Positions 40,946 through 49,624 of a stretch of DNA of 64,000 bases are shown in pieces (position 1 is the stretch's first letter; every line of letters starts with the position of its first letter). Origin of the DNA: Bacteroides sp. M10 (lineage in GTDB: Bacteria > Bacteroidota > Bacteroidia > Bacteroidales > Bacteroidaceae); assembly GCF_014334015.1 (NCBI RefSeq), contig NZ_CP060488.1, positions 2,996,501-3,060,500 of the forward strand. Reading direction: 5' to 3'. The notes beneath the pieces were generated by a model, which was given only the letters and a program-made list of their open reading frames with translations, ran no database searches and was not told the origin of the DNA. Both the position numbers and the translations under genes were made by a program.

Positions 40946-41800
40946 ATGGAACAACAGGCCAATTATATCCGTCGTATCGAAATACACGGACTATGGGAAC
41001 GCTTTAATATAGGATGGGATTTGCGTCCCGATGTGAATATCCTCTCCGGCATCAACGGAGTGGGGAAGACTACCATTCTGAACCGTTCGGTGGGATATCT
41101 CGAGGAACTTTCCGGTGAAATGAAAAGTGACGAGAAGAACGGAGTGCGTCTTTTCTTTGACGATCCCCAGGCAACCTATATCCCCTATGATGTGATCCGG
41201 AGCTACGACCGTCCCTTGATTATGGGAGACTTCACAGCCCGTATGGCAGACAAGAATGTAAAGTCCGAACTGGATTGGCAACTCTACCTGCTGCAACGCC
41301 GTTATCTCGATTATCAGGTCAACATAGGCAATAAGATGATCGAAATGCTTTCCAGCACTGATGAGGAAGAACGCCGTAAGGCAGCCACTCTATCTCATGC
41401 TAAGCGCCGCTTTCAGGATATGATTGACGAATTATTCAGCTATACACGTAAAAAGATAGACCGGAAACGAAATGATATTGCTTTCTATCAGGATGGCGAA
41501 CTATTGTTTCCCTATAAACTATCGTCCGGCGAAAAGCAAATGCTGGTTATTCTGCTGACCGTACTTGTGCAGGACAACAGCCACTGCGTACTGTTTATGG
41601 ATGAGCCGGAAGCTTCCCTTCACATAGAATGGCAGCAAAAACTGATTGCCATGATACGTGAGCTGAATCCGAATGTGCAGATCATCCTGACCACTCATTC
41701 ACCTGCCGTCATTATGGAAGGCTGGCTGGATGCCGTGACAGAAGTAAGCGATATATCTACCAATATAAATCAAACAAATGGCAACTTCACTACGAGATAA
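40946..41800 (+). CDS. AAA/ABC-type ATPase (OLD/PARIS-like), 284 aa
   Basis: This compact SMC/ABC-type ATPase has Walker A GINGVGKTT (35-43), a signature LSSGEKQML (about 191-199), Walker B CVLFMDEPEASLHIEW (about 214-229), and the H-loop LTTHSPAVIMEG near the C-terminus. Between Walker A and the signature a helical insertion (about 85-170) contains RRYLDYQVNIGNKMIEMLSS. The next gene overlaps its 3' end by 23 bp and encodes a DUF4435 protein. ATPase plus TOPRIM-like effector is the layout of OLD nucleases and the PARIS phage-defence system. This ATPase is shorter than what I recall for AriA, so it may be a distinct lineage or a housekeeping pair. Confidence 0.9.
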   Translation: MEQQANYIRRIEIHGLWERFNIGWDLRPDVNILSGINGVGKTTILNRSVGYLEELSGEMKSDEKNGVRLFFDDPQATYIPYDVIRSYDRPLIMGDFTARMADKNVKSELDWQLYLLQRRYLDYQVNIGNKMIEMLSSTDEEERRKAATLSHAKRRFQDMIDELFSYTRKKIDRKRNDIAFYQDGELLFPYKLSSGEKQMLVILLTVLVQDNSHCVLFMDEPEASLHIEWQQKLIAMIRELNPNVQIILTTHSPAVIMEGWLDAVTEVSDISTNINQTNGNFTTR

Positions 41801-42794
41801 TCTGACTTCTTCCTATTTCAATGCCGCCCATAAGCTTTATCCGAAGAAAGCCCGCCGACGTATCATCGCTTATGTAGAAAGCTATGATGACATTGCTTTC
41901 TGGCGCACATTGCTTGAAGAATTTGAAGATGATGAACACTATTTCCAAGTGATGCTTCCTTCGGCCACCTCCCTGGCAAAAGGAAAAAAGATGGTCCTCA
42001 TGAACACGCTGAATACAGCCGAACTGGGGAGAAGCCTGATTGCCTGTGTGGACAGCGACTATGATTTCCTGTTGCAGGGAGCCACTAATACCTCCCGTAA
42101 AATCAACCGGAACAGATATATTTTTCAGACTTATACTTATGCTATTGAAAACTATCATTGTTTTGCCGAAAGCCTTCACGAGGTATGCGTGCAGGCCACA
42201 TTGAACGATCGTTCCATCCTGGATTTCAACTCCTACCTGAAGCGGTACTCCGAAATTGTATATCCACTTTTTCTCTGGAACGTCTGGTTCTATCGCCAAC
42301 GGGATACTTACACCTTCCCGATGTACGATTTCCATACCTATACTTCTTTGCGTGAGATTAATCTCCGGTATCCGGAAAAGAGCCTGGAATCACTCCAACA
42401 ACGGGTTAACCAGAAGTTGGCAGAGTTGAAAAAGAAATTTCCTCATAACATTAATCAAGTAAACGGACTGCAGGCTGAATTTAAAGAACTGGGCTTGGTG
42501 CCGGAAACTACCTACTTGTATATGCAGGGACACCATGTGATGGATAATGTGGTAATGAAACTCTTGATTCCGGTCTGCACCGTATTACGCCGTGAACGGG
42601 AACAGGAAATCAAACGACTGGCCGAACATAATGAACAATTCAGAAACGAACTTACTTGTTATCAGAACAGTCAGGTAAATGTGGAAATCATGCTCAAGAA
42701 GAATGTAGCCTACAAAAGGCTCTTCCATTACGATTGGCTGCGGCAGGATATCAGTGAATATTTAGAAGAAGGAAGAAATAAACAGAAATCATAA
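41778..42794 (+). CDS. DUF4435 (TOPRIM-like) protein, 338 aa
   Basis: The N-terminus fits DUF4435: RRRIIAYVESYDDIAFWRTL with Glu34, then LIACVDSDYDFLL with Asp92 and Asp94, equivalent to the Glu and DxD metal-binding residues of TOPRIM nucleases. A conserved segment FQTYTYAIENYHCFAESLHE (about 116-135) is also typical. The C-terminal part is helical (LAEHNEQFRNELTCYQNSQV). In PARIS the DUF4435 subunit AriB is the toxic nuclease released from its ATPase. The 23-bp gene overlap with the ATPase makes a two-subunit complex likely. Activity is inferred. Confidence 0.85.
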   Translation: MATSLRDNLTSSYFNAAHKLYPKKARRRIIAYVESYDDIAFWRTLLEEFEDDEHYFQVMLPSATSLAKGKKMVLMNTLNTAELGRSLIACVDSDYDFLLQGATNTSRKINRNRYIFQTYTYAIENYHCFAESLHEVCVQATLNDRSILDFNSYLKRYSEIVYPLFLWNVWFYRQRDTYTFPMYDFHTYTSLREINLRYPEKSLESLQQRVNQKLAELKKKFPHNINQVNGLQAEFKELGLVPETTYLYMQGHHVMDNVVMKLLIPVCTVLRREREQEIKRLAEHNEQFRNELTCYQNSQVNVEIMLKKNVAYKRLFHYDWLRQDISEYLEEGRNKQKS

Positions 42795-42831
42795 ATAAAA
42801 GAAAAACTAAAAAAGAGAGAGAAGATTGCTT

Positions 42832-44172
42832 ATGAAAGAAGTAAAGGAAGTAGTTGATACTGTGAGTGTAGCATTGGCAAATGGACGGCCGGAAGAAGCA
42901 GGTAATGTAATGATGCAAGAAGTAAACCATGCTTTGCTTTCGATGGGAGTAGATGAAGTCTGGGCGGATAAGATTGATAACTTTATCATCTTATTGTGCA
43001 TAATCGGAATCGCTTTACTAGCCAATCTGATTTGCCGCAAGATTATTCTGCGTACCGTAGCCAAATTGGTGAAACAGACGAAAGCAACCTGGGATGATAT
43101 TGTATTTAATGATAAAGTGATGCTGAATATCAGCAGATTGGTAGCACCTATTTTGATTTATATATCTATCCCTATCGCATTTCCCGAACATGCGGACTCC
43201 GGTTTGCTGGACTTCCTTCGCAGACTTTGCATGATTTATATCCTGGCAGTCTTTCTTCGCTTCGTTAGTGCGTTGTTCACAGCCGTTTACCTCGTATATA
43301 GCGCACGCGAACAATATAAGGACAAACCTTTGAAGGGACTTTTGCAGACAGCACAAGTCATTCTCTTCTTTATAGGAGCTATTATTATTATCAGTATCCT
43401 GATAAAGCAAAGTCCGGTGGTACTGCTGACCGGATTGGGCGCTTCCGCTGCCGTTTTGATGTTAGTATTCAAGGACAGTATCATGGGATTTGTCTCCGGT
43501 ATCCAGCTTTCTGCCAACAATATGCTGAAAGTGGGTGATTGGATCACGATGCCGAAATACGGTGCGGACGGTACGGTGATAGAGGTAACGTTGAATACCG
43601 TAAAAGTGCGTAACTTTGATAACACCATCACTACCATTCCCCCATACCTGTTGATTAGTGACTCTTTCCAGAACTGGCAGGGAATGCAGGAATCCGGCGG
43701 GCGCCGTGTGAAACGTTCCATTAATATAGACATGACCAGCGTGCACTTCTGTACACCGGAAATGTTGGCAAAATACCGGAAGATACAACTCTTGACGAAC
43801 TATGTGGATGAAACGGAAAAGGTAGTGGAAGAATATAATAAGGAGCATCACATCGACAACTCCGTCTTAGTGAATGGACGCCGGCAAACAAACCTGGGAG
43901 TTTTCCGCGCCTATCTGACTAATTATCTGAAAAACCTGCCTACCGTTAATCAGGATCTGACCTGCATGGTACGTCAGCTCCAACCTACCGAAACCGGTAT
44001 TCCGTTGGAACTTTACTTCTTTTCTGCCAATAAAGTATGGGTTGCCTACGAAGGTATACAGGCAGATGTTTTCGATCATGTGCTTGCCATTATTCCCGAA
44101 TTCGATCTGCGTGTCTTCCAGAATCCGTCAGGAGCAGACCTCCATCGGATAGGGGTAAAGATAGAAAACTAA
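42832..44172 (+). CDS. Mechanosensitive ion channel (MscS family), 446 aa
   Basis: Helices include NFIILLCIIGIALLANLICR, MLNISRLVAPILIYISIPIA, and ARETAQVILFFIGAIIIISI-like third segments, then pore helix VVLLTGLGASAAVLMLVFKD (Gly/Ala rich). The MscS beta domain follows (NMLKVGDWITMPKYGADGTV, VRNFDNTITTIPPYLLI). The C-terminal domain is larger than in MscS, as in YbdG-type channels. The channel releases solutes on hypo-osmotic shock. ATG 42832 has an AGAGAGAAG site upstream; an in-frame TTG six bases earlier is less likely. Confidence 0.93.
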   Translation: MKEVKEVVDTVSVALANGRPEEAGNVMMQEVNHALLSMGVDEVWADKIDNFIILLCIIGIALLANLICRKIILRTVAKLVKQTKATWDDIVFNDKVMLNISRLVAPILIYISIPIAFPEHADSGLLDFLRRLCMIYILAVFLRFVSALFTAVYLVYSAREQYKDKPLKGLLQTAQVILFFIGAIIIISILIKQSPVVLLTGLGASAAVLMLVFKDSIMGFVSGIQLSANNMLKVGDWITMPKYGADGTVIEVTLNTVKVRNFDNTITTIPPYLLISDSFQNWQGMQESGGRRVKRSINIDMTSVHFCTPEMLAKYRKIQLLTNYVDETEKVVEEYNKEHHIDNSVLVNGRRQTNLGVFRAYLTNYLKNLPTVNQDLTCMVRQLQPTETGIPLELYFFSANKVWVAYEGIQADVFDHVLAIIPEFDLRVFQNPSGADLHRIGVKIEN

Positions 44173-44198
44173 TCAAACGCTTATAAATTACTATTACT

Positions 44199-45095
44199 AT
44201 GACTACACCGTTATCCAACCAGATTATCCGTGAAATCACTCCTTTATCAGATAAGGATTGCTTTTACATTGCGGAGCGTTATAAAACGGAATTCACTTAT
44301 CCTATTCACAATCACTCCGAATTTGAATTGAACTTCACCGAAAAGGCTGCCGGAGTGAGGCGGATTGTAGGAGATTCTTCCGAAGTGATAGGTGACTATG
44401 ATCTGGTGTTGATAACGGGAAAAGACCTGGAACACGTCTGGGAACAGAACGACTGTCGTTCTAAAGAGATACGGGAGATTACCATCCAGTTTTCTTCCGA
44501 TCTTTTCTTCAAGAGTTTTATCAATAAGAATCAATTCGACTCTATCCGCCGGATGCTGGATAAGGCACAAAAAGGACTTTGTTTTCCCATGTCTGCCATA
44601 CTGAAAATTTATCCGTTGCTGGATACACTTGCTTCCGAGAAACAGGGGTTCTATGCAGTCATCAAGTTTATGACGATACTGTATGAGCTTTCTCTCTTTG
44701 AAGAAGAAGCCCGTACATTGTCCAGTTCGTCTTTTGCCAAGATAGATATTCATTCGGACAGCCGTCGTGTGCAAAAGGTGCAGGAATATATCAATGAACA
44801 TTATCAGGAGGAAATACGTCTGGGGCAATTGGCTGATATGGTGGGAATGACGGATGTGTCGTTCAGCCGGTTCTTCAAACTGCGTACCGGAAAGAATTTA
44901 TCTGATTATATCATTGATATTCGTTTGGGCTTTGCTTCCCGGTTACTGGTAGATTCTACTATGTCTATTGCCGAGATTTGTTATGAGTGCGGTTTTAATA
45001 ATCTTTCCAATTTTAATCGTATCTTTAAAAAGAAAAAGAGTTGTTCGCCCAAAGAGTTTCGTGAGAACTACCGGAAGAAAAAGAAATTGATTTAG
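44199..45095 (+). CDS. AraC-family transcriptional regulator, 298 aa
   Basis: An N-terminal cupin-type sensing domain (YPIHNHSEFELNFTEKAAGV, then DLVLITGKDLEHVW) is followed by an AraC DNA-binding domain at about 190-295: HYQEEIRLGQLADMVGMTDV, SFSRFFKLRTGKNLSDYIID, and the second helix-turn-helix SIAEICYECGFNNLSNFNRI FKKKK. Such proteins sense small molecules, often sugars. It is separated from MscS by 26 bp and could share its transcript. Targets may be the TonB receptor operon downstream, which is only a positional guess. Confidence 0.92.
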   Translation: MTTPLSNQIIREITPLSDKDCFYIAERYKTEFTYPIHNHSEFELNFTEKAAGVRRIVGDSSEVIGDYDLVLITGKDLEHVWEQNDCRSKEIREITIQFSSDLFFKSFINKNQFDSIRRMLDKAQKGLCFPMSAILKIYPLLDTLASEKQGFYAVIKFMTILYELSLFEEEARTLSSSSFAKIDIHSDSRRVQKVQEYINEHYQEEIRLGQLADMVGMTDVSFSRFFKLRTGKNLSDYIIDIRLGFASRLLVDSTMSIAEICYECGFNNLSNFNRIFKKKKSCSPKEFRENYRKKKKLI

Positions 45096-45163
45096 CCTGT
45101 TCTTCCTTATGAACTAATTCGCCGAATACGGAGAATTAGGTTTCGATATGCATAAAATTAATC

Positions 45164-45249
45164 GTCTGACAATTGTTATCTTTTCGTCTGACTACTGTTG
45201 AACTTTCGTCTGACAACTGTCAGACGAAAGTTCAACAGTAGTCAGACGA
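45164..45249. repeat. Perfect inverted repeat with 32-bp arms
   Basis: Arms 45184-45215 and 45218-45249 are exact reverse complements separated by 2 bp. Their ends are CGTCTGAC, and the same word appears within each arm, giving four copies, with a further copy at 45164-45171. It lies 88 bp after the AraC-type gene. Such a stem is far longer than normal terminators and lacks a T-run; the following 45250-45429 is AT-rich without another feature. Confidence 0.9.
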
Positions 45250-45429
45250 TTAGTTTTATTCGTAATGAGGGATAAAACAGTGAAGTTACAGTCTTAAATT
45301 GGCTTATAAACAGGTTAGAGTTATGTCGTAAGTGATTGATAATATGTTTGTAACATGTTGTAATCATCTTGCAACGACTCTTTCAATAAATTGTATTTAC
45401 TTCGTCTTATTGTTGTAATGCCCGACTCC

Positions 45430-45437
45430 TACCTTTG
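45430..45437 (+). promoter_or_regulatory. -7 box for the TonB receptor operon
   Basis: TACCTTTG matches TAnnTTTG, 32 bp before the start codon. TTGTTG at 45410-45415 is a possible -33 element. Confidence 0.55.
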
Positions 45438-45468
45438 CCGACGTAATTAAAATGTAGAGCGAAGTTAG

Positions 45469-48180
45469 ATGAAAAAACTATTTCTTATTCGATTTTCAGT
45501 GGCAGCTTTCTTTTGCCTGTTTATATTTTCCGCATCGGCTGTCAATATCAAGATTAAAGGAGCTGTGAAAGACAAACTATCCAAAGAGCCTTTGATAGGA
45601 GCTACTATACGTCTGTTAGGCACTCAAGTCGGAGCAGTTACCGATATGGATGGTAATTTCGAATTGAACAGCGTGGGTGTTCTGGAAGGTATGTATGACG
45701 TCGAGATCAAATATGTAGGCTACAAGACAGAAGTGCGCCGTAAAGTACGTGTGGAAAATGGAAAGCTGGTGATTTTGAATTTGGAACTGGAAACAGATGC
45801 ACAAGAACTTTCCGACGTGGTGGTAGTAGCCAAAAAGAACCGGGAAAATGAGAATATGCTGTTGCTCGAACAGCAGAAAGCAGTGATTGCCGTGCAATCC
45901 GTCGGCGTCAGGGAACTCTCCCGCAAGGGTGTTTCGGATGCAGAAGGTGCCGTGACTAAAGTTGCCGGAGTATCTAAACAAGACGGGGTGAAGAATGTTT
46001 TTGTCCGTGGATTGGGAGACCGTTACAATGCAACTACGTTCAACGGATTCGCTCTTCCTTCCGAAGATCCGGAATATAAGAATATCTCTCTTGATTTCTT
46101 CGGTACGGATATAATCCAGTCTGTAGGCGTAAATAAAGCATTCAACGCAGGAGGCAGCAGTGATGTTGGAGGGGCAACCATAGATATTGTATCCAAGGAG
46201 CTGATCGGTAGCGGTCATCTGGGATTCGGCATTTCCGGTGGCTTGAACACGCAGACTGTAGCGGCTGATTTTCTGAAACAGGATGGGGTGAACTTTATGG
46301 GCTTTGCCAATCGTACCGAACCTGTGGATGAAAACTCATGGAACTTCAAAAATAAGTTAGACCCTTCCGGTCAACATCTCCAGATCAACCGGAGTTATAG
46401 CATTTCCGGTGGTAAACGATTCTATGTCGGCGAAGACAAAAATCCGCTTTCTTTCTTCCTGACTGCCGGACATACGACGGACTATCAGTATACGGATGAA
46501 ATCATACGTAATACAACTACCAGCGGTACGATATACAAAGATATGAATGGCAAGAAGTATACGGAGAATATCAGTCAGCTGGCACTTGCCAATGTTGATT
46601 TCGATATGCAGAACCGTCATCATATCAGTTATAATTTTATGATGATTCATGCTAATACTCAATCAGTGGGCGATTACAATGGTAAGAACTCTATTTTTAG
46701 TGACGACTATGAAAACCTCGGATTCACCCGTCGTCAACAGGCGAATGACAATATGTTGATCGTTAATCAGCTGATGACTAACTGGGGATTAACCAAATCG
46801 TTAAGTCTGGATGCAGGTGCTTCCTATAACATGGTGAAAGGTTATGAACCGGACCGTCGTATCAACAACCTGACCAAAGCCGAAAATGGATATACATTGC
46901 TTAGAGGAAACTCGCAACAGCGCTATTTCTCAACTTTAGACGAAAACGATCTGAATGTAAAAGCAGGCTTGGTCTATCGTCTGAAAGATGATGTGGAAGA
47001 GATATCAAATGTCCGTTTCGGATATGCAGGCAGATTCGTTGATGATAACTTCAAAGCTACGGAGTATAACCTGACGGTAGGGCATGTTTCTACCATTCCT
47101 TCTTTGGATGACTTCTCGCTTGATGATTATTATAATCAGGAAAACTTTTCTTCCGACTGGTTTAAGATACAGAAGAATATAGATGAATATACAGTAAAAA
47201 AGAATATTCATTCCGCTTATGCCGAAGCTACCTACCAGTTTACTTCCCGTTGGATTGTGAATCTGGGATTGAAATATGACAAGGTGGATATTGAAGTGGA
47301 TTATAATGTAAATCGTGGAGGCTCTAAAGGAAACAATACCATTCAGAAAGATTATTTCCTGCCCAGCTTGAATCTCAAATACAATCTGAATGAGAAAAAC
47401 TCGCTTCGTCTGGGAGCCAGCAAAACGTATACGCTGCCGCAGGCAAAGGAAATATCTCCTTATCGTTATGTCGGTGTGAACTTCAACAGCCAGGGTAACC
47501 CCAATCTGAAACCTTCGGATAATTATAACCTTGATCTGAAATGGGACTTTAATCCCACTCCGACCGAATTGATTTCTCTCACGGCTTTTTATAAACTTAT
47601 CAAGAATCCCATATCCCGCATAGAAGTGGCAAGTGCCGGAGGTTATCTTTCTTATGAGAATATAGCAGACAAAGCAACCGTAGCCGGAGTAGAAGTGGAA
47701 ATACGTAAGAATCTGTTTGTCCGTCCGGTGGGTAATGCCGCGAATGGAATAAATAAACTCTCTTTAGGATTGAACGGCTCTTATATCTATACGAATGCAA
47801 AAATGCCTTTGGCAACGGTAACTACCGGTTCGCAACTGGAAGGAGCTGCACCGTGGATTGTCAATTTCGATCTCTCACATAACTTCACGAAGGGTAAGCG
47901 TAGCTTTGTCAATACATTGGTACTTAATTATGTGAGTGATAAGATATATACCATTGGTACACAGGGTTATCAGGATATGATGGAGCAGGGAATCCTGACA
48001 CTGGATTTTGTGTCTCAAGCTAAACTCAATAAACATCTCTCACTCAACCTGAAAGCTCGTAATCTGCTGAATCCCTCGTATAAGTTAAGTCGCAAAGCGA
48101 ACGAAAACGGGGAGAAAGTGATACTGAATGATTATAAGAAAGGAATAAATATAAGCCTGGGTGTGTCGTGTACATTCTAA
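45469..48180 (+). CDS. TonB-dependent outer-membrane receptor, 903 aa
   Basis: Signal peptide (FSVAAFFCLFIFSASA) is followed by a carboxypeptidase-regulatory-like domain (IKGAVKDKLSKEPLIGATIR, about 25-105), a TonB plug (LSDVVVVAKKNRENENMLLL, then VSKQDGVKNVFVRGLGDRYN, about 120-240) and a 22-strand type beta-barrel ending in GINISLGVSCTF with terminal Phe. The plug does not match SusC, and no SusD follows; instead a lipoprotein with a beta-rich domain is encoded 43 bp downstream. It imports an unknown ligand by TonB energy. Confidence 0.92.
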   Translation: MKKLFLIRFSVAAFFCLFIFSASAVNIKIKGAVKDKLSKEPLIGATIRLLGTQVGAVTDMDGNFELNSVGVLEGMYDVEIKYVGYKTEVRRKVRVENGKLVILNLELETDAQELSDVVVVAKKNRENENMLLLEQQKAVIAVQSVGVRELSRKGVSDAEGAVTKVAGVSKQDGVKNVFVRGLGDRYNATTFNGFALPSEDPEYKNISLDFFGTDIIQSVGVNKAFNAGGSSDVGGATIDIVSKELIGSGHLGFGISGGLNTQTVAADFLKQDGVNFMGFANRTEPVDENSWNFKNKLDPSGQHLQINRSYSISGGKRFYVGEDKNPLSFFLTAGHTTDYQYTDEIIRNTTTSGTIYKDMNGKKYTENISQLALANVDFDMQNRHHISYNFMMIHANTQSVGDYNGKNSIFSDDYENLGFTRRQQANDNMLIVNQLMTNWGLTKSLSLDAGASYNMVKGYEPDRRINNLTKAENGYTLLRGNSQQRYFSTLDENDLNVKAGLVYRLKDDVEEISNVRFGYAGRFVDDNFKATEYNLTVGHVSTIPSLDDFSLDDYYNQENFSSDWFKIQKNIDEYTVKKNIHSAYAEATYQFTSRWIVNLGLKYDKVDIEVDYNVNRGGSKGNNTIQKDYFLPSLNLKYNLNEKNSLRLGASKTYTLPQAKEISPYRYVGVNFNSQGNPNLKPSDNYNLDLKWDFNPTPTELISLTAFYKLIKNPISRIEVASAGGYLSYENIADKATVAGVEVEIRKNLFVRPVGNAANGINKLSLGLNGSYIYTNAKMPLATVTTGSQLEGAAPWIVNFDLSHNFTKGKRSFVNTLVLNYVSDKIYTIGTQGYQDMMEQGILTLDFVSQAKLNKHLSLNLKARNLLNPSYKLSRKANENGEKVILNDYKKGINISLGVSCTF

Positions 48181-48223
48181 GCCGGGTGATGAAATAAGAT
48201 TATTAACTAATAATGAAAGCAAA

Positions 48224-49432
48224 ATGAAAAGATTGTTTGTGAACTTTATGACATTTGCCGTTATGGCAACAGCACTTACATTGACTGCATGTAGCAGTGA
48301 TAGTGACGGAGACGGCGATGGTAACGGAAATGGTGGAAACAATGGCGGAACAGGTAGCTCTATCGTTGTGGGTGAAAATATCCTGTCCGGAACGCTGACC
48401 GGAGAGCAAACGTTGGAAGCTAAGGAATATATTCTGAACGGAACAGTCGTGATTGAAGACGGAGGACGTCTGAATATCCCTGCCGGAACAACGATTAAAG
48501 CTCGTGAAGGTTTCAGCAGTTATCTGCTGGTAGCACAGGGTGGTAAACTTTATGCTGACGGTACCGCTGCCAAGCCAATCGTTTTCACAGCCAACTCAAC
48601 AAGTCCTACATCCGGTTATTGGGGAGGAGTCATTATCAACGGTAAAGCTCCGATCTCCGGCTCGAATGCAAATAAGAGTGATACTGGCTTGACGGAAATC
48701 GACAATAACTATAAATATGGTGGTAGTGTCGATAATGATAATTCCGGTTCATTGACTTATGTGAAAATCTGCTATGCCGGTGCCCGCTCTACAGCAGATA
48801 TCGAACACAACGGATTGACGCTGAACGGTGTTGGAAACGGTACCAAGATTGAGAATATCTATATTCTTGAAAGTGCGGATGATGCCATCGAATTCTTTGG
48901 TGGTACAGTGAATGTAACGAACCTGTTGGCTGTAAACCCGGATGATGATATGTTCGACTTTACTCAAGGATATTCCGGTACATTGAAGAACTGCTATGGT
49001 GTTTGGGAAAGCGGTTATACCAGTACAGAAGCAGATCCGCGCGGTATTGAAGCAGACGGTAATCTGGACGGTATCTATCCCGATCATCTGCGTCAATCGG
49101 ACTTTACGGTTGAGAACATGACGATCGTAAATAATGCTGCAAATACAACGGACAATGTAGACCGTATGCAGGATGTGATAAAAATTCGTCGTGGCGCAAA
49201 AGCTACCATCACAAATGCCCTTGTCAAAGGTACTGGCGGAACCATCGACCTGATTGATATGAACGATAGTAAAGGGGCGGGAAATGCAGCGTCCAGCATC
49301 AGCATCACCAATACATTGAATTTTAAGAATAAGCTGAATGGTACATTGAATACATTTACCGAGCCAACTACTAACACAGGTGCAGATGTATCCTTGTTTA
49401 CTTGGACCGGATATAACCTCTCCTCATTATAA
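48224..49432 (+). CDS. Surface lipoprotein partner of the TonB receptor, 402 aa
   Basis: The start at ATG 48224 gives a lipoprotein signal with lipobox LTACSS (acylated Cys about 22). A Ser/Asp/Gly/Asn linker (SDSDGDGDGNGNGGNNGGTG) resembles the surface-export tethers of Bacteroides lipoproteins. The body is a repeated beta-strand, parallel beta-helix-like domain (LNGTVVIEDGGRLNIPAGTT, VAQGGKLYADGTAAKPIVFT, ESADDAIEFFGGTVNVTNLL). The old name 'multidrug transporter' used for such proteins has no support here. It may capture the ligand for the receptor upstream. Confidence 0.85.
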   Translation: MKRLFVNFMTFAVMATALTLTACSSDSDGDGDGNGNGGNNGGTGSSIVVGENILSGTLTGEQTLEAKEYILNGTVVIEDGGRLNIPAGTTIKAREGFSSYLLVAQGGKLYADGTAAKPIVFTANSTSPTSGYWGGVIINGKAPISGSNANKSDTGLTEIDNNYKYGGSVDNDNSGSLTYVKICYAGARSTADIEHNGLTLNGVGNGTKIENIYILESADDAIEFFGGTVNVTNLLAVNPDDDMFDFTQGYSGTLKNCYGVWESGYTSTEADPRGIEADGNLDGIYPDHLRQSDFTVENMTIVNNAANTTDNVDRMQDVIKIRRGAKATITNALVKGTGGTIDLIDMNDSKGAGNAASSISITNTLNFKNKLNGTLNTFTEPTTNTGADVSLFTWTGYNLSSL

Positions 49433-49474
49433 GTAAGATATAGATTAGCGAAGTTTATCTTTTTCAATGGGAGG

Positions 49475-49516
49475 TATGGGAGAATTTGTAACAAACAGAT
49501 TCTCCCATATTCTATT
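49475..49516 (+). terminator. Terminator of the TonB receptor operon
   Basis: ATGGGAGAAT (49476-49485) and ATTCTCCCAT (49499-49508) form a perfect stem with a 13-nt loop, followed by a T-rich stretch. Confidence 0.75.
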
Positions 49517-49586
49517 TGTTTTGTTTCATAATCTTCTTTTAGCTTTTTTATTTAGTTCTTTATGGTATGAGTGATTTCCTTTTTCG

Positions 49587-49594
49587 TATATTTG
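49587..49594 (+). promoter_or_regulatory. -7 box for the histidine kinase
   Basis: TATATTTG fits TAnnTTTG, 31 bp before the kinase start codon. Confidence 0.5.
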
Positions 49595-49624
49595 TCGACC
49601 TATTATCTTACAATGATATAAATT

